A DNA stretch of 64,000 nt from an uncultured Prevotellaceae bacterium (GCA_900318345.1 ONKD01000001.1:62001-126000), one strand, 5' to 3'; positions 1-8,833 are shown, counted from the first letter of the stretch. Program-made: numbers and translations. Notes: generated from the letters alone by a model not told the origin.

Positions 1-959
1 ATCACAAAGATTCGTCCAGGGCCCATGGTCTGAGTAATCACCTTGGAGAGGTAATCCTTTCCGTCATGCTGACCATCAGGAGTGCTGATGCTCAAACTCA
101 TGACACAAGGTTTGCCCACACTGTCGGCATAGGCATCGATATAGCGAACACAGTTGGCGATTTCGACCATTGACAAGGTGCCATTCATGTCATTAGCAGC
201 ACACAGGACGATATCAGCACCAGGTGCCATACCTCCATAACCATTGACATGGGTACCAGCAGCGATGCTGGCCGTGTGAGTTCCATGAGTCCCCTCGTTA
301 TCATAGGTCAAGGAGTAAATTTCGTCACCCATGAATATTGAACCTGGCAACTTTACTGTGCCATTGTACACTGCAGGATGTCCAGTTTTATCCAGCGTGC
401 TGTAAACCCTTATTAAACGGGTTTTAGAGGGATCGTCACTTTCCCTGAATGCGCGATGCTGATAATCGTACCCCGAGTCAATGATACCGATAATCACACC
501 AGTGCCGTCATAGGACTGTGGCAAACCATTCATAGCTCCATTCAGCACTTCATTGGTGTGTGTGACTCTTCTGGTGCTATCAGTACACATTTCTACTCTC
601 CTGCTGATCTCAATATCGGTCACGCCACGCAACCGAGCAATAGAAACAAGGCTATTCATGGGTACCTGTGCAGTGACAAAACCGTCAAACACGCTGTTAA
701 CGATCACACCGGCACCTTGCAATACCTGTATTACCGCTTCATTATCGATAGCGATAAAAGCCTCGACCATCTCTTGGCCATCAACCATTCTGGGAGGGAC
801 ATATCTCGATTCAAAATGAATTGAGTTCTTGGGTTGAGCCTTCAGGGTTTTAGTGTAAGCATATTCATCTAAAAACTCTTGAACCGAAGCCGGTAAGACA
901 TTCTGTGCGTTGACGATACTCACCGTCAACATCAACAGGATAACATGAAGTAATCTCAT
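1..959 (-). CDS. Secreted S8 (subtilisin-like) serine protease, C-terminus outside the window
   Basis: The gene begins at an ATG at 959 and runs leftward off the window edge, so only about 319 residues are visible. A hydrophobic signal peptide (MRLLHVILLMLTVSIVNAQ) is followed by an inhibitor-like pro-region. The catalytic Asp motif (GIIDSGYDYQH) and His motif (GTHGTHTASIAAGTH) of the subtilase family come next. The catalytic Ser lies beyond the edge. It is a clear paralogue of the gene at 989-3310, sharing order and motif wording, and starts only 29 bp downstream of that gene's stop. The two are therefore probably co-transcribed from the promoter near 3335. The role is inferred to be extracellular or cell-surface proteolysis; the substrate is unknown. 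Confidence 0.88.
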   Translation of the reverse strand, partial: MRLLHVILLMLTVSIVNAQNVLPASVQEFLDEYAYTKTLKAQPKNSIHFESRYVPPRMVDGQEMVEAFIAIDNEAVIQVLQGAGVIVNSVFDGFVTAQVPMNSLVSIARLRGVTDIEISRRVEMCTDSTRRVTHTNEVLNGAMNGLPQSYDGTGVIIGIIDSGYDYQHRAFRESDDPSKTRLIRVYSTLDKTGHPAVYNGTVKLPGSIFMGDEIYSLTYDNEGTHGTHTASIAAGTHVNGYGGMAPGADIVLCAANDMNGTLSMVEIANCVRYIDAYADSVGKPCVMSLSISTPDGQHDGKDYLSKVITQTMGPGRIFV

Positions 960-988
960 CGTAATTATAAAGTCAGTATTTAAAAAAT

Positions 989-3310
989 TCAATTATTATC
1001 ACTATTGCCATTGAGCAACATATCAATGAGCGTAGTCACATCCTTGATTGTAATCAGTCCATCCTGATTAACATCAAGGTGAGCCTCGACCAAGCCAGAC
1101 AAGTCAGAAGTCAAAAGGTAATCGATCAGAATGGTAACATCCTTGATTGATACCACGCCATCGTTGTTGACGTCACCCACCTGGTGAACATCAGTAATAC
1201 CGAGTAGGTATCTCGCTCCTGCCATTGCGTCGATTTTACCATTAGGTCCAAAATGAGGAGATGAGGTGAAATTATCCTTGATCGAGGTTGAAGCGATGAT
1301 GTTTTTGATCTCACCAGGAGATAAATTCGGGTTAATTTGCAACCACTGTGCAATGATTCCTGCCACAGTGGGCGCAGCCATTGATGTTCCTGTCATCGCA
1401 CCCCACAGGGTGTTATTGTCCGGGCCTCTCATCACCAGCGATGGGTTCCAGATTGAGGCAGAATTGAAATAGGAGTAACGGCTCCCAGCGGCGACCACAC
1501 AAACTCCAGGTGCACAAACCGTGGGCAAAGCGTTACCTACCGGACCATAACCTTGTTCCTGATAACTTGAGGTATAATAGATATCACCGATGGTCACAGT
1601 CTCATCTAGCACGACTGAGTCCCTGTTGAGAGAATAATAACCATCGTGAGCAGCAAATGATCCAGCTGAAATAATAGAATCATTAACGGCTATCGAATTG
1701 ATTGTGCATTTGTCGCTAGGAATAGCGTAGAAGCCATCAATCCGTTGTAATGAAGTGGTGTCATCTTGAATGGTCTCAACATAAACGGGGTTCTCGTCAA
1801 GGCCGAAAAAGGATGTTCCATTTGCATTCACCCAGCTATCAACATAAACGCTATCACAAGTATTGTAAGGATTGTCAATTCTGGGAGGGAATATTGAAAC
1901 CCCAATCTGATAGCGGCTATCGTAAACACCAAACTCGTTGACTGTATAATCTTTAGATATCAGATTATGCACGCCGCACACCACACCATATTTACGCGAA
2001 CTATTATTATAGACCACAGAAAACTGCATGTAGCCAACAGAGTCTAGTTCTAGATAAGGTCCATAAAAATCGCTGAATTCACTTGAGTTGATAGTTTTTG
2101 AACCACTTGACAAGAATTCTGATTTCCAAACGATTTGCCTAGTTTGTTTATCCAAGATATGGAACTGTGCTGCAAGGGTTTTCCCTTGCAGGCGGCACCA
2201 AGTCTCACTCCATTGTGAAACATAAAAGCTGGTATAATCGTTTTCAGATATTTCGACATGATGGTCAATAAATTTCATATTGAATGACTTATCCAGAGTC
2301 GCGGGGCCATAAACATATCTTGAATGTCCCTCAAATGAGCCCGCATTATTGCCAGCCGCAATAACAAATACTCGACCAGGTCCTACTGATTCAGCTACTG
2401 CCCTAGACAAATAATCTGTTCCATTATGAATTCCGTTATAGACGCTGACACTCAAACTAATTACACAAGGCTTGCCCACACTGTCGGCATAGGCGAAGAT
2501 GTATTTCATGCAATTAGCGACTTCGGATTGGGAAATGCCACTTCTCATACTATTGGAAGCGCACAAGACAATCTCAGCGCCTGGAGCCATGCCACCGTAA
2601 CCCATATAATGAGTACCTGCAGCAATACTGGCTGTGTGTGTTCCATGGGTACCCTCATAGTCGGTTGTCAACGTGTCGATTTGTTCCCCCATGAAAATAG
2701 AACCCGACAAACGGTTTGTTCCCAAGTAGGCAGGATGACCAGTATCGTTAGCCGTATCATACACCCTCGAGATGCGGCTTGTATTGCTGATCGGGTTGCG
2801 GAATGCATAGTGCTGATAGTCAAATCCAGCGTCAATAATGCCGACGATCACGCCACTGCCGTCATAGGACTGCAAAAGACCATTATCCATGCCATTGATT
2901 ACCCTATCGGCATGAGTGACGCTAAGCGTGCGGTCGGTACAGAACTCCATGAGCTTACTGATCTCGACATTAGTGACTCCTGCCATCGAGGAAACTGTTT
3001 CCAATAAATTGACAGGAATCTGGGAGGTAACAAAGCCATCAAATGTGCTATTTATAATGACTCCAAGCTTCTTTAGCTCCTCGATTACGCCATTGTCGGC
3101 GACTTCGATAAAAGCATCAACCATCTCGACGCCATTCACCATGCGGGAAGGTGCAAAAACAGGATTATAGACAGATAAGCCAGCTCTAGACAAATGTTGA
3201 AGGGTCGAACGCTCAGCCATGAACTGCTGCACTGTTCCAGAAAAATCGGTGTGGGCATAGCTACAAGCGAATGCCCCCAATATAAACAGGGAGAAAAATA
3301 TTCTTTTCAT
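989..3310 (-). CDS. Secreted S8 subtilase with C-terminal dockerin-like tail
   Basis: This 773-residue protein has an N-terminal signal peptide (residues 1-19). It carries the complete subtilase triad: Asp160 in VGIIDAGFDYQH, His222 in GTHGTHTAS and Ser643 in GTSMAAPTVAG. About 300 residues lie between His and Ser, longer than in minimal subtilisins, suggesting an inserted beta domain. The last ~60 residues hold two EF-hand-like loops (DVNNDGVVSIKD and DVNQDGLITIKD), each followed by an ITLIDYLL-type helix: a dockerin-like Ca-binding module. It is paralogous to the next gene downstream. The start is the ATG 25 bp downstream of a good -7 box. Surface or extracellular protease is inferred; the target and dockerin partner are unknown. 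Confidence 0.92.
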   Translation of the reverse strand: MKRIFFSLFILGAFACSYAHTDFSGTVQQFMAERSTLQHLSRAGLSVYNPVFAPSRMVNGVEMVDAFIEVADNGVIEELKKLGVIINSTFDGFVTSQIPVNLLETVSSMAGVTNVEISKLMEFCTDRTLSVTHADRVINGMDNGLLQSYDGSGVIVGIIDAGFDYQHYAFRNPISNTSRISRVYDTANDTGHPAYLGTNRLSGSIFMGEQIDTLTTDYEGTHGTHTASIAAGTHYMGYGGMAPGAEIVLCASNSMRSGISQSEVANCMKYIFAYADSVGKPCVISLSVSVYNGIHNGTDYLSRAVAESVGPGRVFVIAAGNNAGSFEGHSRYVYGPATLDKSFNMKFIDHHVEISENDYTSFYVSQWSETWCRLQGKTLAAQFHILDKQTRQIVWKSEFLSSGSKTINSSEFSDFYGPYLELDSVGYMQFSVVYNNSSRKYGVVCGVHNLISKDYTVNEFGVYDSRYQIGVSIFPPRIDNPYNTCDSVYVDSWVNANGTSFFGLDENPVYVETIQDDTTSLQRIDGFYAIPSDKCTINSIAVNDSIISAGSFAAHDGYYSLNRDSVVLDETVTIGDIYYTSSYQEQGYGPVGNALPTVCAPGVCVVAAGSRYSYFNSASIWNPSLVMRGPDNNTLWGAMTGTSMAAPTVAGIIAQWLQINPNLSPGEIKNIIASTSIKDNFTSSPHFGPNGKIDAMAGARYLLGITDVHQVGDVNNDGVVSIKDVTILIDYLLTSDLSGLVEAHLDVNQDGLITIKDVTTLIDMLLNGNSDNN

Positions 3311-3334
3311 GAGAAACTATTTTAAATTAAGCCG

Positions 3335-3342
3335 CAAAATTA
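3335..3342 (-). promoter_or_regulatory. -7 promoter box for the tandem subtilase genes
   Basis: On the minus strand the sequence reads TAATTTTG, matching TAnnTTTG. It predicts a transcript start near 3330 and a leader of about 20 nt before the ATG at 3310. Confidence 0.6.
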
Positions 3343-3374
3343 ATCATTTATTGCCAAACGGCAATATCAATGAT
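3343..3374 (-). terminator. Weak hairpin downstream of queC
   Basis: ATTGCC-AAAC-GGCAAT forms a 6-bp stem with a tetraloop, extendable by ATCATT/AATGAT arms across short bulges. It sits between the queC stop and the subtilase promoter. There is no strong U-tract, so this is only a possible terminator. Confidence 0.35.
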
Positions 3375-3396
3375 ACACAAATAATTAGCTGAGAAG

Positions 3397-4056
3397 TTAA
3401 TTCAAATACTCAGTGGGGTCATCAATGCCCGCCTCGCGCAGTGCCTGGCGACGTTCGGTGCAGGTGCCACAAGTGCCGCAGTGCTTCTCGCCGCCCTTAT
3501 AGCAGGAATAGGTCTCGCTATAGTCCAAGCCAAGCGCCGCACCATGACGGGCAATTTCGGCTTTGCTCAAGTCGGTGTAAGGCGCAAAAACCTTGATACC
3601 CTCGTAGGTGCCCGTCATCATGGCCGTGCTCATGGCCTCGATAAAGGGCGATCGACAGTCGGGATAAATGGAGTGGTCACCAGCATGATTGGCAATCATC
3701 ACGCGCTTGAGGCCGTTGCTCTCGGCAATGCCACAGGCAATAGACAGCATAATGCCGTTGCGGAAAGGCACAACCGTTGATTTCATGTTCTCGTCGTTGT
3801 AGTTGCCGTCGGGGATGGCATCGGCACTCTCGAGCAGGGCGCTCTTGAAGTACTTGTGCATAAAGTCCAAGGGGATAATCAGGTGCTTGATACCCAAGCG
3901 CTTGCAGTGCATAATGGCACAACGGCGCTCACGGCCATTCTGGGTGCTGCCATAGTCAAAAGTGATAGCCAAGGCGATATCATCCTTATACTCATAGAGC
4001 ATCGTTGTCGAGTCCATGCCGCCCGACGTGATAATCACAGCGTCTTTTCTTGCCAT
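3397..4056 (-). CDS. queC: 7-cyano-7-deazaguanine synthase QueC
   Basis: The enzyme converts 7-carboxy-7-deazaguanine to preQ0 using ATP and ammonia, in queuosine tRNA modification (family knowledge). The 219-residue length is normal for QueC. The N-terminal PP-loop SGGMDS is at residues 11-16. The C-terminal zinc site is formed by Cys185, Cys193, Cys196 and Cys199 (CYKGGEKHCGTCGTC). It starts 4 bp after the queF stop, so the two form a short operon that makes preQ0 and then reduces it to preQ1. queD and queE are not in the window. Confidence 0.96.
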   Translation of the reverse strand: MARKDAVIITSGGMDSTTMLYEYKDDIALAITFDYGSTQNGRERRCAIMHCKRLGIKHLIIPLDFMHKYFKSALLESADAIPDGNYNDENMKSTVVPFRNGIMLSIACGIAESNGLKRVMIANHAGDHSIYPDCRSPFIEAMSTAMMTGTYEGIKVFAPYTDLSKAEIARHGAALGLDYSETYSCYKGGEKHCGTCGTCTERRQALREAGIDDPTEYLN

Positions 4057-4060
4057 AGCA

Positions 4061-4531
4061 TTAATCGTTATGAAAGTTACTGATTAGGCGGGCACGCACC
4101 ATATCCTGGTGCTCGCTGTCGCCATAATTGGCAAATGGTTTGATGCTGATACCCCCGCGAGGATTGAATAAGCCGATGACTTCAAGGTACTTGGGGGCCA
4201 TCAATTTAACCAAATCCTTCATGATGATGTTGACGCAATCCTCATGGAAGTCGCCATGGTTGCGGAAACTGAATAGATACAGTTTCAAGCTCTTGCTCTC
4301 GACCATGCGCTGTCGTGGAATGTAATTGATGATGATGCGTCCAAAGTCGGGTTGTCCAGTCTTGGGGCACAACGACGTAAACTCAGGGCAATCGAGGGTT
4401 ACCACATACTCATTTTCAGGGTGTTTGTTTTCGAAGGTCTCGAGCACATCAGGGCGGTAGTCAAACTCATACTGTGTGCCCTGGTTACCCAGTAGGGTTA
4501 CACCTTCCAGTTCTTGATCGGTTCTTGACAT
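4061..4531 (-). CDS. queF: NADPH-dependent 7-cyano-7-deazaguanine (preQ0) reductase QueF
   Basis: QueF reduces the preQ0 nitrile to the preQ1 amine. This 156-residue protein is of the short unimodular type. The catalytic Cys55 and Asp62 lie in [11 protein letters not shown], at the positions known in Bacillus QueF. The [20 protein letters not shown] substrate/NADPH motif and the final [12 protein letters not shown] segment are intact. It is first in an operon with queC. The predicted leader is only about 25 nt, too short for a preQ1 riboswitch. Confidence 0.96.
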   Translation of the reverse strand: MSRTDQELEGVTLLGNQGTQYEFDYRPDVLETFENKHPENEYVVTLDCPEFTSLCPKTGQPDFGRIIINYIPRQRMVESKSLKLYLFSFRNHGDFHEDCVNIIMKDLVKLMAPKYLEVIGLFNPRGGISIKPFANYGDSEHQDMVRARLISNFHND

Positions 4532-4561
4532 GTCATCTAATATGATTTGTGATTAGGACTG

Positions 4562-4569
4562 CAAAATTA
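4562..4569 (-). promoter_or_regulatory. -7 promoter box for queF-queC
   Basis: The minus strand reads TAATTTTG with a TTTG-containing segment about 14-20 nt upstream (a -33-like element). The predicted transcript starts about 25 nt before the queF ATG. Confidence 0.6.
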
Positions 4570-4717
4570 CTTCAAGTTGAACACAAAAGCAAAATTCCAT
4601 TTTGATTTTTAATTAACCTGATGGCTACTTAGCCATTGTGACATGCTTTAATGTCGCTTGGACTAGCGTAGTTTTACTCAAAATCAGATGATCAACAAAG
4701 GACTGATAGTCAAAGGA

Positions 4718-4747
4718 CCGCCCCTTGAGCAATTAAACAAGGGACGG
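4718..4747 (-). terminator. Hairpin terminator after the dockerin/FGE gene
   Basis: On the minus strand CCGTCCCTTG pairs with CAAGGGGCGG (10 bp, one G-U) around a 10-nt loop. It is followed by TCCTTTG, a weak U-tract, and sits about 40 bp after the stop at 4786. Confidence 0.55.
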
Positions 4748-4785
4748 CCATAGAATGATTGACTGGAAACTCTAACTCAAAGCAA

Positions 4786-5682
4786 TTAGAGGGCTAGGCG
4801 GAACCCCATGGTGTCGTCTGAGGTCGAAGGATAAGTGTAATTACGGTAGGCTACACGGCAGCACTCACTGCTACGGCTCCAACTGCCGCCACGAAAGATG
4901 CGGTAAGTGCCCCAAGATGGACCCGTGGGGTTGGTTTGATCATCACTGCTGTAATTGCCAAACCAGTCCTGGCACCACTCCCACACGTTGCCCGACATGT
5001 CATATAAGCCTAACTCATTGGGGGCCAAAGTTGCAACAGGTTGTGTGCCATAACCTGGCGTTCCACTCTGTTGCGAGGGGATACTACTCCAAAACCAAGC
5101 CACATCATGAACATTGTTACTTCCAGCATACCTATACCTCTGGCTCATATTGCCACCACGGGCGGCAAACTCCCACTCGGCTTCGGTGGGCAGGCGAAAT
5201 GTCTTACCTGTTAACTGGTTCAATTGTTCGATAAAGTCCTGGCAGTTACTCCAAGAAACTCGCTCAACAGGAAGCTGAGAGTCACTAGTATAATAGCTAG
5301 GATTGCTGCCCATAATTGCCTGCCAAAGTTCTTGTGTGACCTCAGTCTGACCGATGTAATAACCTGACAATGTCACTTGGTGGACAGGTCTCTCCCAATC
5401 GTTAGAGCTAAAGCCCTGTTCTCCTGTCGCGCCCATCGAGAAAGTTCCCCCCTCGACGGCCACCATCGTGAACGACACACCATTGACCGTGAAAGTCATG
5501 TCACTAGCGGGGCTAGGTTCGTCCGGCCAGGTCTCAGTCAACAGGTAATCAATTAGGGTAACGACATCCTTGATGTTCACAACGCCATTTTGATCAACAT
5601 CGCCTCTGGGGTATTCCATCCCGGCAGTGAAGGATGCCAACATCAAAAACAGAACACAAAATGAGATAAATAATTTTTTCAT
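4786..5682 (-). CDS. Secreted dockerin-like/FGE-sulfatase-fold (SUMF1-type) protein
   Basis: This 298-residue protein has a signal peptide (about residues 1-21). One dockerin-like EF-hand repeat follows (GDVDQNGVVNIKDVVTLIDY, about 26-45), then a formylglycine-generating-enzyme fold from about residue 60 to the end (GGTFSMGA, EVTQELWQAIMGSNPS, RLPTEAEWEFAARGG, GNVWEWCQDW, RGGSW, MGFRLAL). Active FGE uses two Cys within the GGSxxCxxxxC segment. Here the first is Arg (GGSWSR) and only the second Cys position is kept (SECCR). Sulfatase activation is therefore doubtful, and a structural or ligand-binding role is as likely. The last domain is paralogous to the C-terminus of the protein at 14758-18639. 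Confidence 0.88.
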   Translation of the reverse strand: MKKLFISFCVLFLMLASFTAGMEYPRGDVDQNGVVNIKDVVTLIDYLLTETWPDEPSPASDMTFTVNGVSFTMVAVEGGTFSMGATGEQGFSSNDWERPVHQVTLSGYYIGQTEVTQELWQAIMGSNPSYYTSDSQLPVERVSWSNCQDFIEQLNQLTGKTFRLPTEAEWEFAARGGNMSQRYRYAGSNNVHDVAWFWSSIPSQQSGTPGYGTQPVATLAPNELGLYDMSGNVWEWCQDWFGNYSSDDQTNPTGPSWGTYRIFRGGSWSRSSECCRVAYRNYTYPSTSDDTMGFRLAL

Positions 5683-5724
5683 AATTTTAAAAAATTAGTT
5701 AATAAATATTTAGTAATTATGTTG

Positions 5725-5732
5725 CAAAAATA
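5725..5732 (-). promoter_or_regulatory. -7 promoter box for the dockerin/FGE gene
   Basis: The minus strand reads TATTTTTG, matching TAnnTTTG, 42 nt before the ATG at 5682. Confidence 0.55.
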
Positions 5733-5856
5733 CAATAATCTATGACATAATTTATAAGTTATGTACCTAAAAAGTCGAAATGTGATATAAAACTATCATT
5801 TGATATAGTAAGTGTGTGTGCCTATCAATACTGAGATTGAATCTCGTTAAATAAAT

Positions 5857-5883
5857 GTAGAGCCACAAAAAATGAGGCTCTAC
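5857..5883 (-). terminator. Hairpin terminator at the end of the mla/HD/amidotransferase operon
   Basis: GTAGAGCC pairs perfectly with GGCTCTAC around an 11-nt A-rich loop, about 30 bp after the stop at 5911. The minus-strand 3' flank is ATTTATTT, moderately U-rich. Confidence 0.55.
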
Positions 5884-5910
5884 TATTTTCCCACCAAAAA
5901 TGATGTGGAT

Positions 5911-6624
5911 TTATTTATGAAATAAAAGGTCCAAGGCGTATCGGGCAGCTGCGGATCCTTGTGGGGTCAAATTATCAAGAGACAGTAATGCAGTTTGTCG
6001 CACGTTCTCCTCAATGTCGTCGCTGCAGTTGGTGAGCAGGTGACGGCTGTAGGCTACTGTGAATTCGGGGTGACCTTGAAAAGTCACCACCTGATGGCCT
6101 ATACGATAGGACTCGTTCCTGCAGAAATCGCTAGTGGCACACAAGACGGCATCCTGTGGCAAGACCGTTACTTGGTCGTGGTGGCTATAGAGGAGATGCA
6201 TCTTTTGTCCTGGGAAATATGGCACCATGCTCTCATCAATCACTTGTGAAGCGCGCACCCCAGCACCAAATCCGCCTTCAAATAGTCTCACTTCGCCCCC
6301 TAAAGCCCGGGCAATCGCTTGATGACCGAAACAAACTCCCATGAGCTTAGCACCACGGCAATAGGCGTGCTCAATCCATTTCAACAGTGCGACAATCCAT
6401 GGTTTGTTATCGTAGGCCGAATCCAGGCTACCGGGCACCAAGTACAGCTCATCGGCATTGATTGCTGATGGTAATTCGCCTTGCCACGTCTGAAAGATTT
6501 TGTATGAAACCTGTTCATCGATTGCGGTAAACAGGTCCATAAACAGTGACTCGTAATTAGGAATGAAATCAGGCAGTCTTCCAGGAAAGGTATCACACAA
6601 CAAGATGTTGATGCGCCGCGTCAT
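5911..6624 (-). CDS. Type 1 glutamine amidotransferase (GuaA-GATase-like)
   Basis: This 237-residue stand-alone class I glutamine amidotransferase has the nucleophile elbow GVCFGHQAIARALGG. The His/Glu pair is in FQGHPEF. Such proteins hydrolyse glutamine or related gamma-glutamyl amides; the acceptor cannot be told from sequence. Its ATG overlaps the stop of the upstream HD-domain gene by 4 bp (ATGA), implying translational coupling. It is the last gene of the mlaE-mlaF-HD-GATase operon. No synthetase domain is attached, unlike GMP synthase itself. Confidence 0.82.
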   Translation of the reverse strand: MTRRINILLCDTFPGRLPDFIPNYESLFMDLFTAIDEQVSYKIFQTWQGELPSAINADELYLVPGSLDSAYDNKPWIVALLKWIEHAYCRGAKLMGVCFGHQAIARALGGEVRLFEGGFGAGVRASQVIDESMVPYFPGQKMHLLYSHHDQVTVLPQDAVLCATSDFCRNESYRIGHQVVTFQGHPEFTVAYSRHLLTNCSDDIEENVRQTALLSLDNLTPQGSAAARYALDLLFHK

Positions 6625-7253
6625 AACTCGTCAAGTTCCTCGCCCGAACGTTCCATGATACTGGCAGCCAGGCCATCGGCCGTCTGAATGATGGTCACCA
6701 GAGGATAGAGCTTGCGTGCCGCATCATAGTTGCGCACGTCCTCGTAGCTATTCTGGTTCACACCCCAAGCACCCATGTGCCAACGTATGGCAAGCATCTC
6801 GTCATCGTTGAGTGGCAGACCGCTGCAAAGCAGCAATGTCAGTGACTTCTCGCCATGTCCCATGGGGAAATTCTTGTAGGTGATTTTATAGCCCTCGGCA
6901 TCTTCCCAAATGCCCAGCGCATTCTTGCGTTTCTTGACTGAACGCTTGTAGATATCGCACTTGCAAACATCATGCAACAAGCTAGCGATGATGATACTGT
7001 CACGTTTCACCTCATGCTCGAGACTAGGCTCCAATGCTTTCATTGACTCCCACACAGCCATAGCAGCCTTGCAAGTGTTTAACGAATGGCGAGCTAGGCC
7101 GCCCTCAATATTCAGATGATGACCTGCCGAAGCCGGAGCGGTGAAAAAGTCCCATGCCTCTAAGTCACTGATCACATCCTCAATTCCTTCACGGCCAGTA
7201 GAACGCAGCAACTCGAGAATTTCCTCTTTGCAGTTTTTATCACTTGTTTTCAT
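6621..7253 (-). CDS. HD-domain phosphohydrolase-like protein
   Basis: This 210-residue cytosolic protein has an HD-superfamily core. The metal ligands are seen in LARHSLNT and in the doublet SLLHDVCK, with a later RWHMGAWG segment possibly contributing another His. Family members hydrolyse phosphate esters or nucleotides; the substrate is unknown. The stop of mlaF directly abuts this start (0 bp), and the downstream amidotransferase overlaps its end by 4 bp, so all are in one transcript. Whether it is functionally linked to lipid transport is unclear. Confidence 0.75.
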   Translation of the reverse strand: MKTSDKNCKEEILELLRSTGREGIEDVISDLEAWDFFTAPASAGHHLNIEGGLARHSLNTCKAAMAVWESMKALEPSLEHEVKRDSIIIASLLHDVCKCDIYKRSVKKRKNALGIWEDAEGYKITYKNFPMGHGEKSLTLLLCSGLPLNDDEMLAIRWHMGAWGVNQNSYEDVRNYDAARKLYPLVTIIQTADGLAASIMERSGEELDEL

Positions 7254-8051
7254 TTATTTTAGTTTTGTGGGTTTATAACCGTGCTCACGACGGTACTTGC
7301 GCACATCACGGAAAAGGTCGGTGGCGTAAACGAAGTTGTTCAAGTCATCATTGTCCACGTCATAGACCTCATCCTTGTTTCCTATCCAGCCCACATATCC
7401 CTTGTTGATGAAGACAATGTTCTCACCGATACCCATCACTGAATTCATGTCATGGGTGTTGATGATCGTTGTGATACCAAACTCGTGGGTGATGTCACTC
7501 AACAATTCATCGATCACGATCGATGTTTTGGGGTCAAGGCCTGAGTTGGGCTCGTCACAGAACAGGTACTTGGGATTCAAGGCGATGGCACGGGCTATGG
7601 CACAACGTTTCTGCATACCACCTGAGAGCTCGCTGGGGTATTTGTTTTCGCTGCCAGTGAGGTTCACACGATCGATGCAGAATTGGGCGCGGTCGCGCAT
7701 CTCGCTATTGCCCATCTTGCCGAACATCATCAACGGGAACATCACATTACCCAATACCGTTTCGCTGTCAAAGAGGGCTGAGCCCTGAAATAGCATACCA
7801 ATCTCCTTGCGCAACTCCTTGCGTTGCTTGCGATCCATCTTGGTGATATCTCGCCCGTCATATAGAATTTCTCCCTCGTCGGGGTCAAACAATCCCACGA
7901 TATTCTTGATCAGGACCGTCTTACCCGAGCCTGACTGACCGATGATCAGGTTAGTCTTGCCATCGTATAACTTGCAACTCACGTCAAAGAGGACTTGCCG
8001 CAAGTTTTCATCTTCCTGGAACGATTTGGACACGTGTTTGACTTCAATCAT
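7254..8051 (-). CDS. mlaF: MlaF-like phospholipid ABC transporter ATP-binding protein
   Basis: The 265-residue ABC ATPase has Walker A GQSGSGKT, a Q-loop region MLFQGSALFDSETV, signature LSGGMQKR and Walker B YLFCDEPNSGLDPKT, typical of the Mla/Mkl (retrograde phospholipid transport) subfamily. It starts 4 bp after the permease gene mlaE. Together they would form the inner-membrane ATPase-permease complex. An MCE substrate-binding protein is encoded separately at 36994-37896. By family knowledge it maintains outer-membrane lipid asymmetry. Confidence 0.92.
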   Translation of the reverse strand: MIEVKHVSKSFQEDENLRQVLFDVSCKLYDGKTNLIIGQSGSGKTVLIKNIVGLFDPDEGEILYDGRDITKMDRKQRKELRKEIGMLFQGSALFDSETVLGNVMFPLMMFGKMGNSEMRDRAQFCIDRVNLTGSENKYPSELSGGMQKRCAIARAIALNPKYLFCDEPNSGLDPKTSIVIDELLSDITHEFGITTIINTHDMNSVMGIGENIVFINKGYVGWIGNKDEVYDVDNDDLNNFVYATDLFRDVRKYRREHGYKPTKLK

Positions 8052-8055
8052 GACT

Positions 8056-8802
8056 TTACAGTAATAACAGGGTTAATATCACATCAGCCACAAGAATCAT
8101 GATGTTGCTCATCACCACAGTATCGGTACTTGCCTTGCCCACCTCAACTGAGCCTCCCTTGACGGTGTAGCCATAGTAGCAAGCGATGGTTGACATCAGG
8201 AAGGCGAATACAAGCGACTTGATGAGCGCAAACCACACATACCATGGAATAAACAGCGACTGGATGCCAAAAATGAAAGTATCGGGCTCAACGATGCCAG
8301 TGATAATACAGATGAGCCATCCGCCAAACAAACTGGTCGCCATGCAGATGATGACCAGGAAAGGCAAAATCGTAATGAGCGCCAGGATCTTGGGCATCGC
8401 TAGGAAGTTGGCGCTGTTGATACCCATAATGTCGAGGGCGTCAATCTGCTCGGTTGCGCGCATGGTACCGATCTCACTCGCAATGTTAGAACCGATTTTA
8501 CCCGAGAGAATCAGGCACAGAATGGTCGATGAGAACTCAAGCAGGATAATCTCGCGGGTAGTCAATCCCACTGTGTAACGCGGTAGCAACGGATTGGAGA
8601 TATTGAGTTTAATAAGGATGGTACACAACGAGCCGATGAAGAGCGATACAATGATAATCAGGGGAATTGAGTCGATGCCCAATTTACTTATTTCATCAAG
8701 ATACCGCTTGAAGGAGACTTTGATTTTGTCGGGGATAGCGATTACACGCCACATGAACATGCAGTAGTCCCCGAACTTATCCAGCATTTTAGTCAATAAC
8801 AT
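8056..8802 (-). CDS. mlaE: MlaE-like phospholipid ABC transporter permease
   Basis: This is a MlaE-family integral membrane permease with about five hydrophobic segments and the conserved LEFSSTILCLILSGKIGSNIASEIGTMRATEQIDAL region (quoted in part: GSNIASEIGTMR, EQIDALDIMG). An upstream in-frame ATG at 8862 exists, but a TAAATTTG promoter box (8826-8833) lies between the two. The ATG at 8802 (MLLTKMLDKFG, 248 residues) is therefore chosen, and this matches the usual family length. It is the first gene of the operon with mlaF, the HD protein and the amidotransferase. Confidence 0.9.
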   Translation of the reverse strand: MLLTKMLDKFGDYCMFMWRVIAIPDKIKVSFKRYLDEISKLGIDSIPLIIIVSLFIGSLCTILIKLNISNPLLPRYTVGLTTREIILLEFSSTILCLILSGKIGSNIASEIGTMRATEQIDALDIMGINSANFLAMPKILALITILPFLVIICMATSLFGGWLICIITGIVEPDTFIFGIQSLFIPWYVWFALIKSLVFAFLMSTIACYYGYTVKGGSVEVGKASTDTVVMSNIMILVADVILTLLLL

Positions 8803-8825
8803 ATTCTGTTTTGCATTTGAGCCTA

Positions 8826-8833
8826 CAAATTTA
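8826..8833 (-). promoter_or_regulatory. -7 promoter box for the mlaE operon, within an inverted repeat
   Basis: The minus strand reads TAAATTTG, embedded in a small inverted repeat (GCCTA...TAGGC, 8821-8836). It lies 24 nt before the chosen mlaE ATG and excludes the longer start. Confidence 0.55.

Noticed and set aside
4532-4785. preQ1 riboswitch upstream of queF
   Set aside because: The predicted leader is only about 25 nt and no preQ1 pseudoknot pattern was seen.
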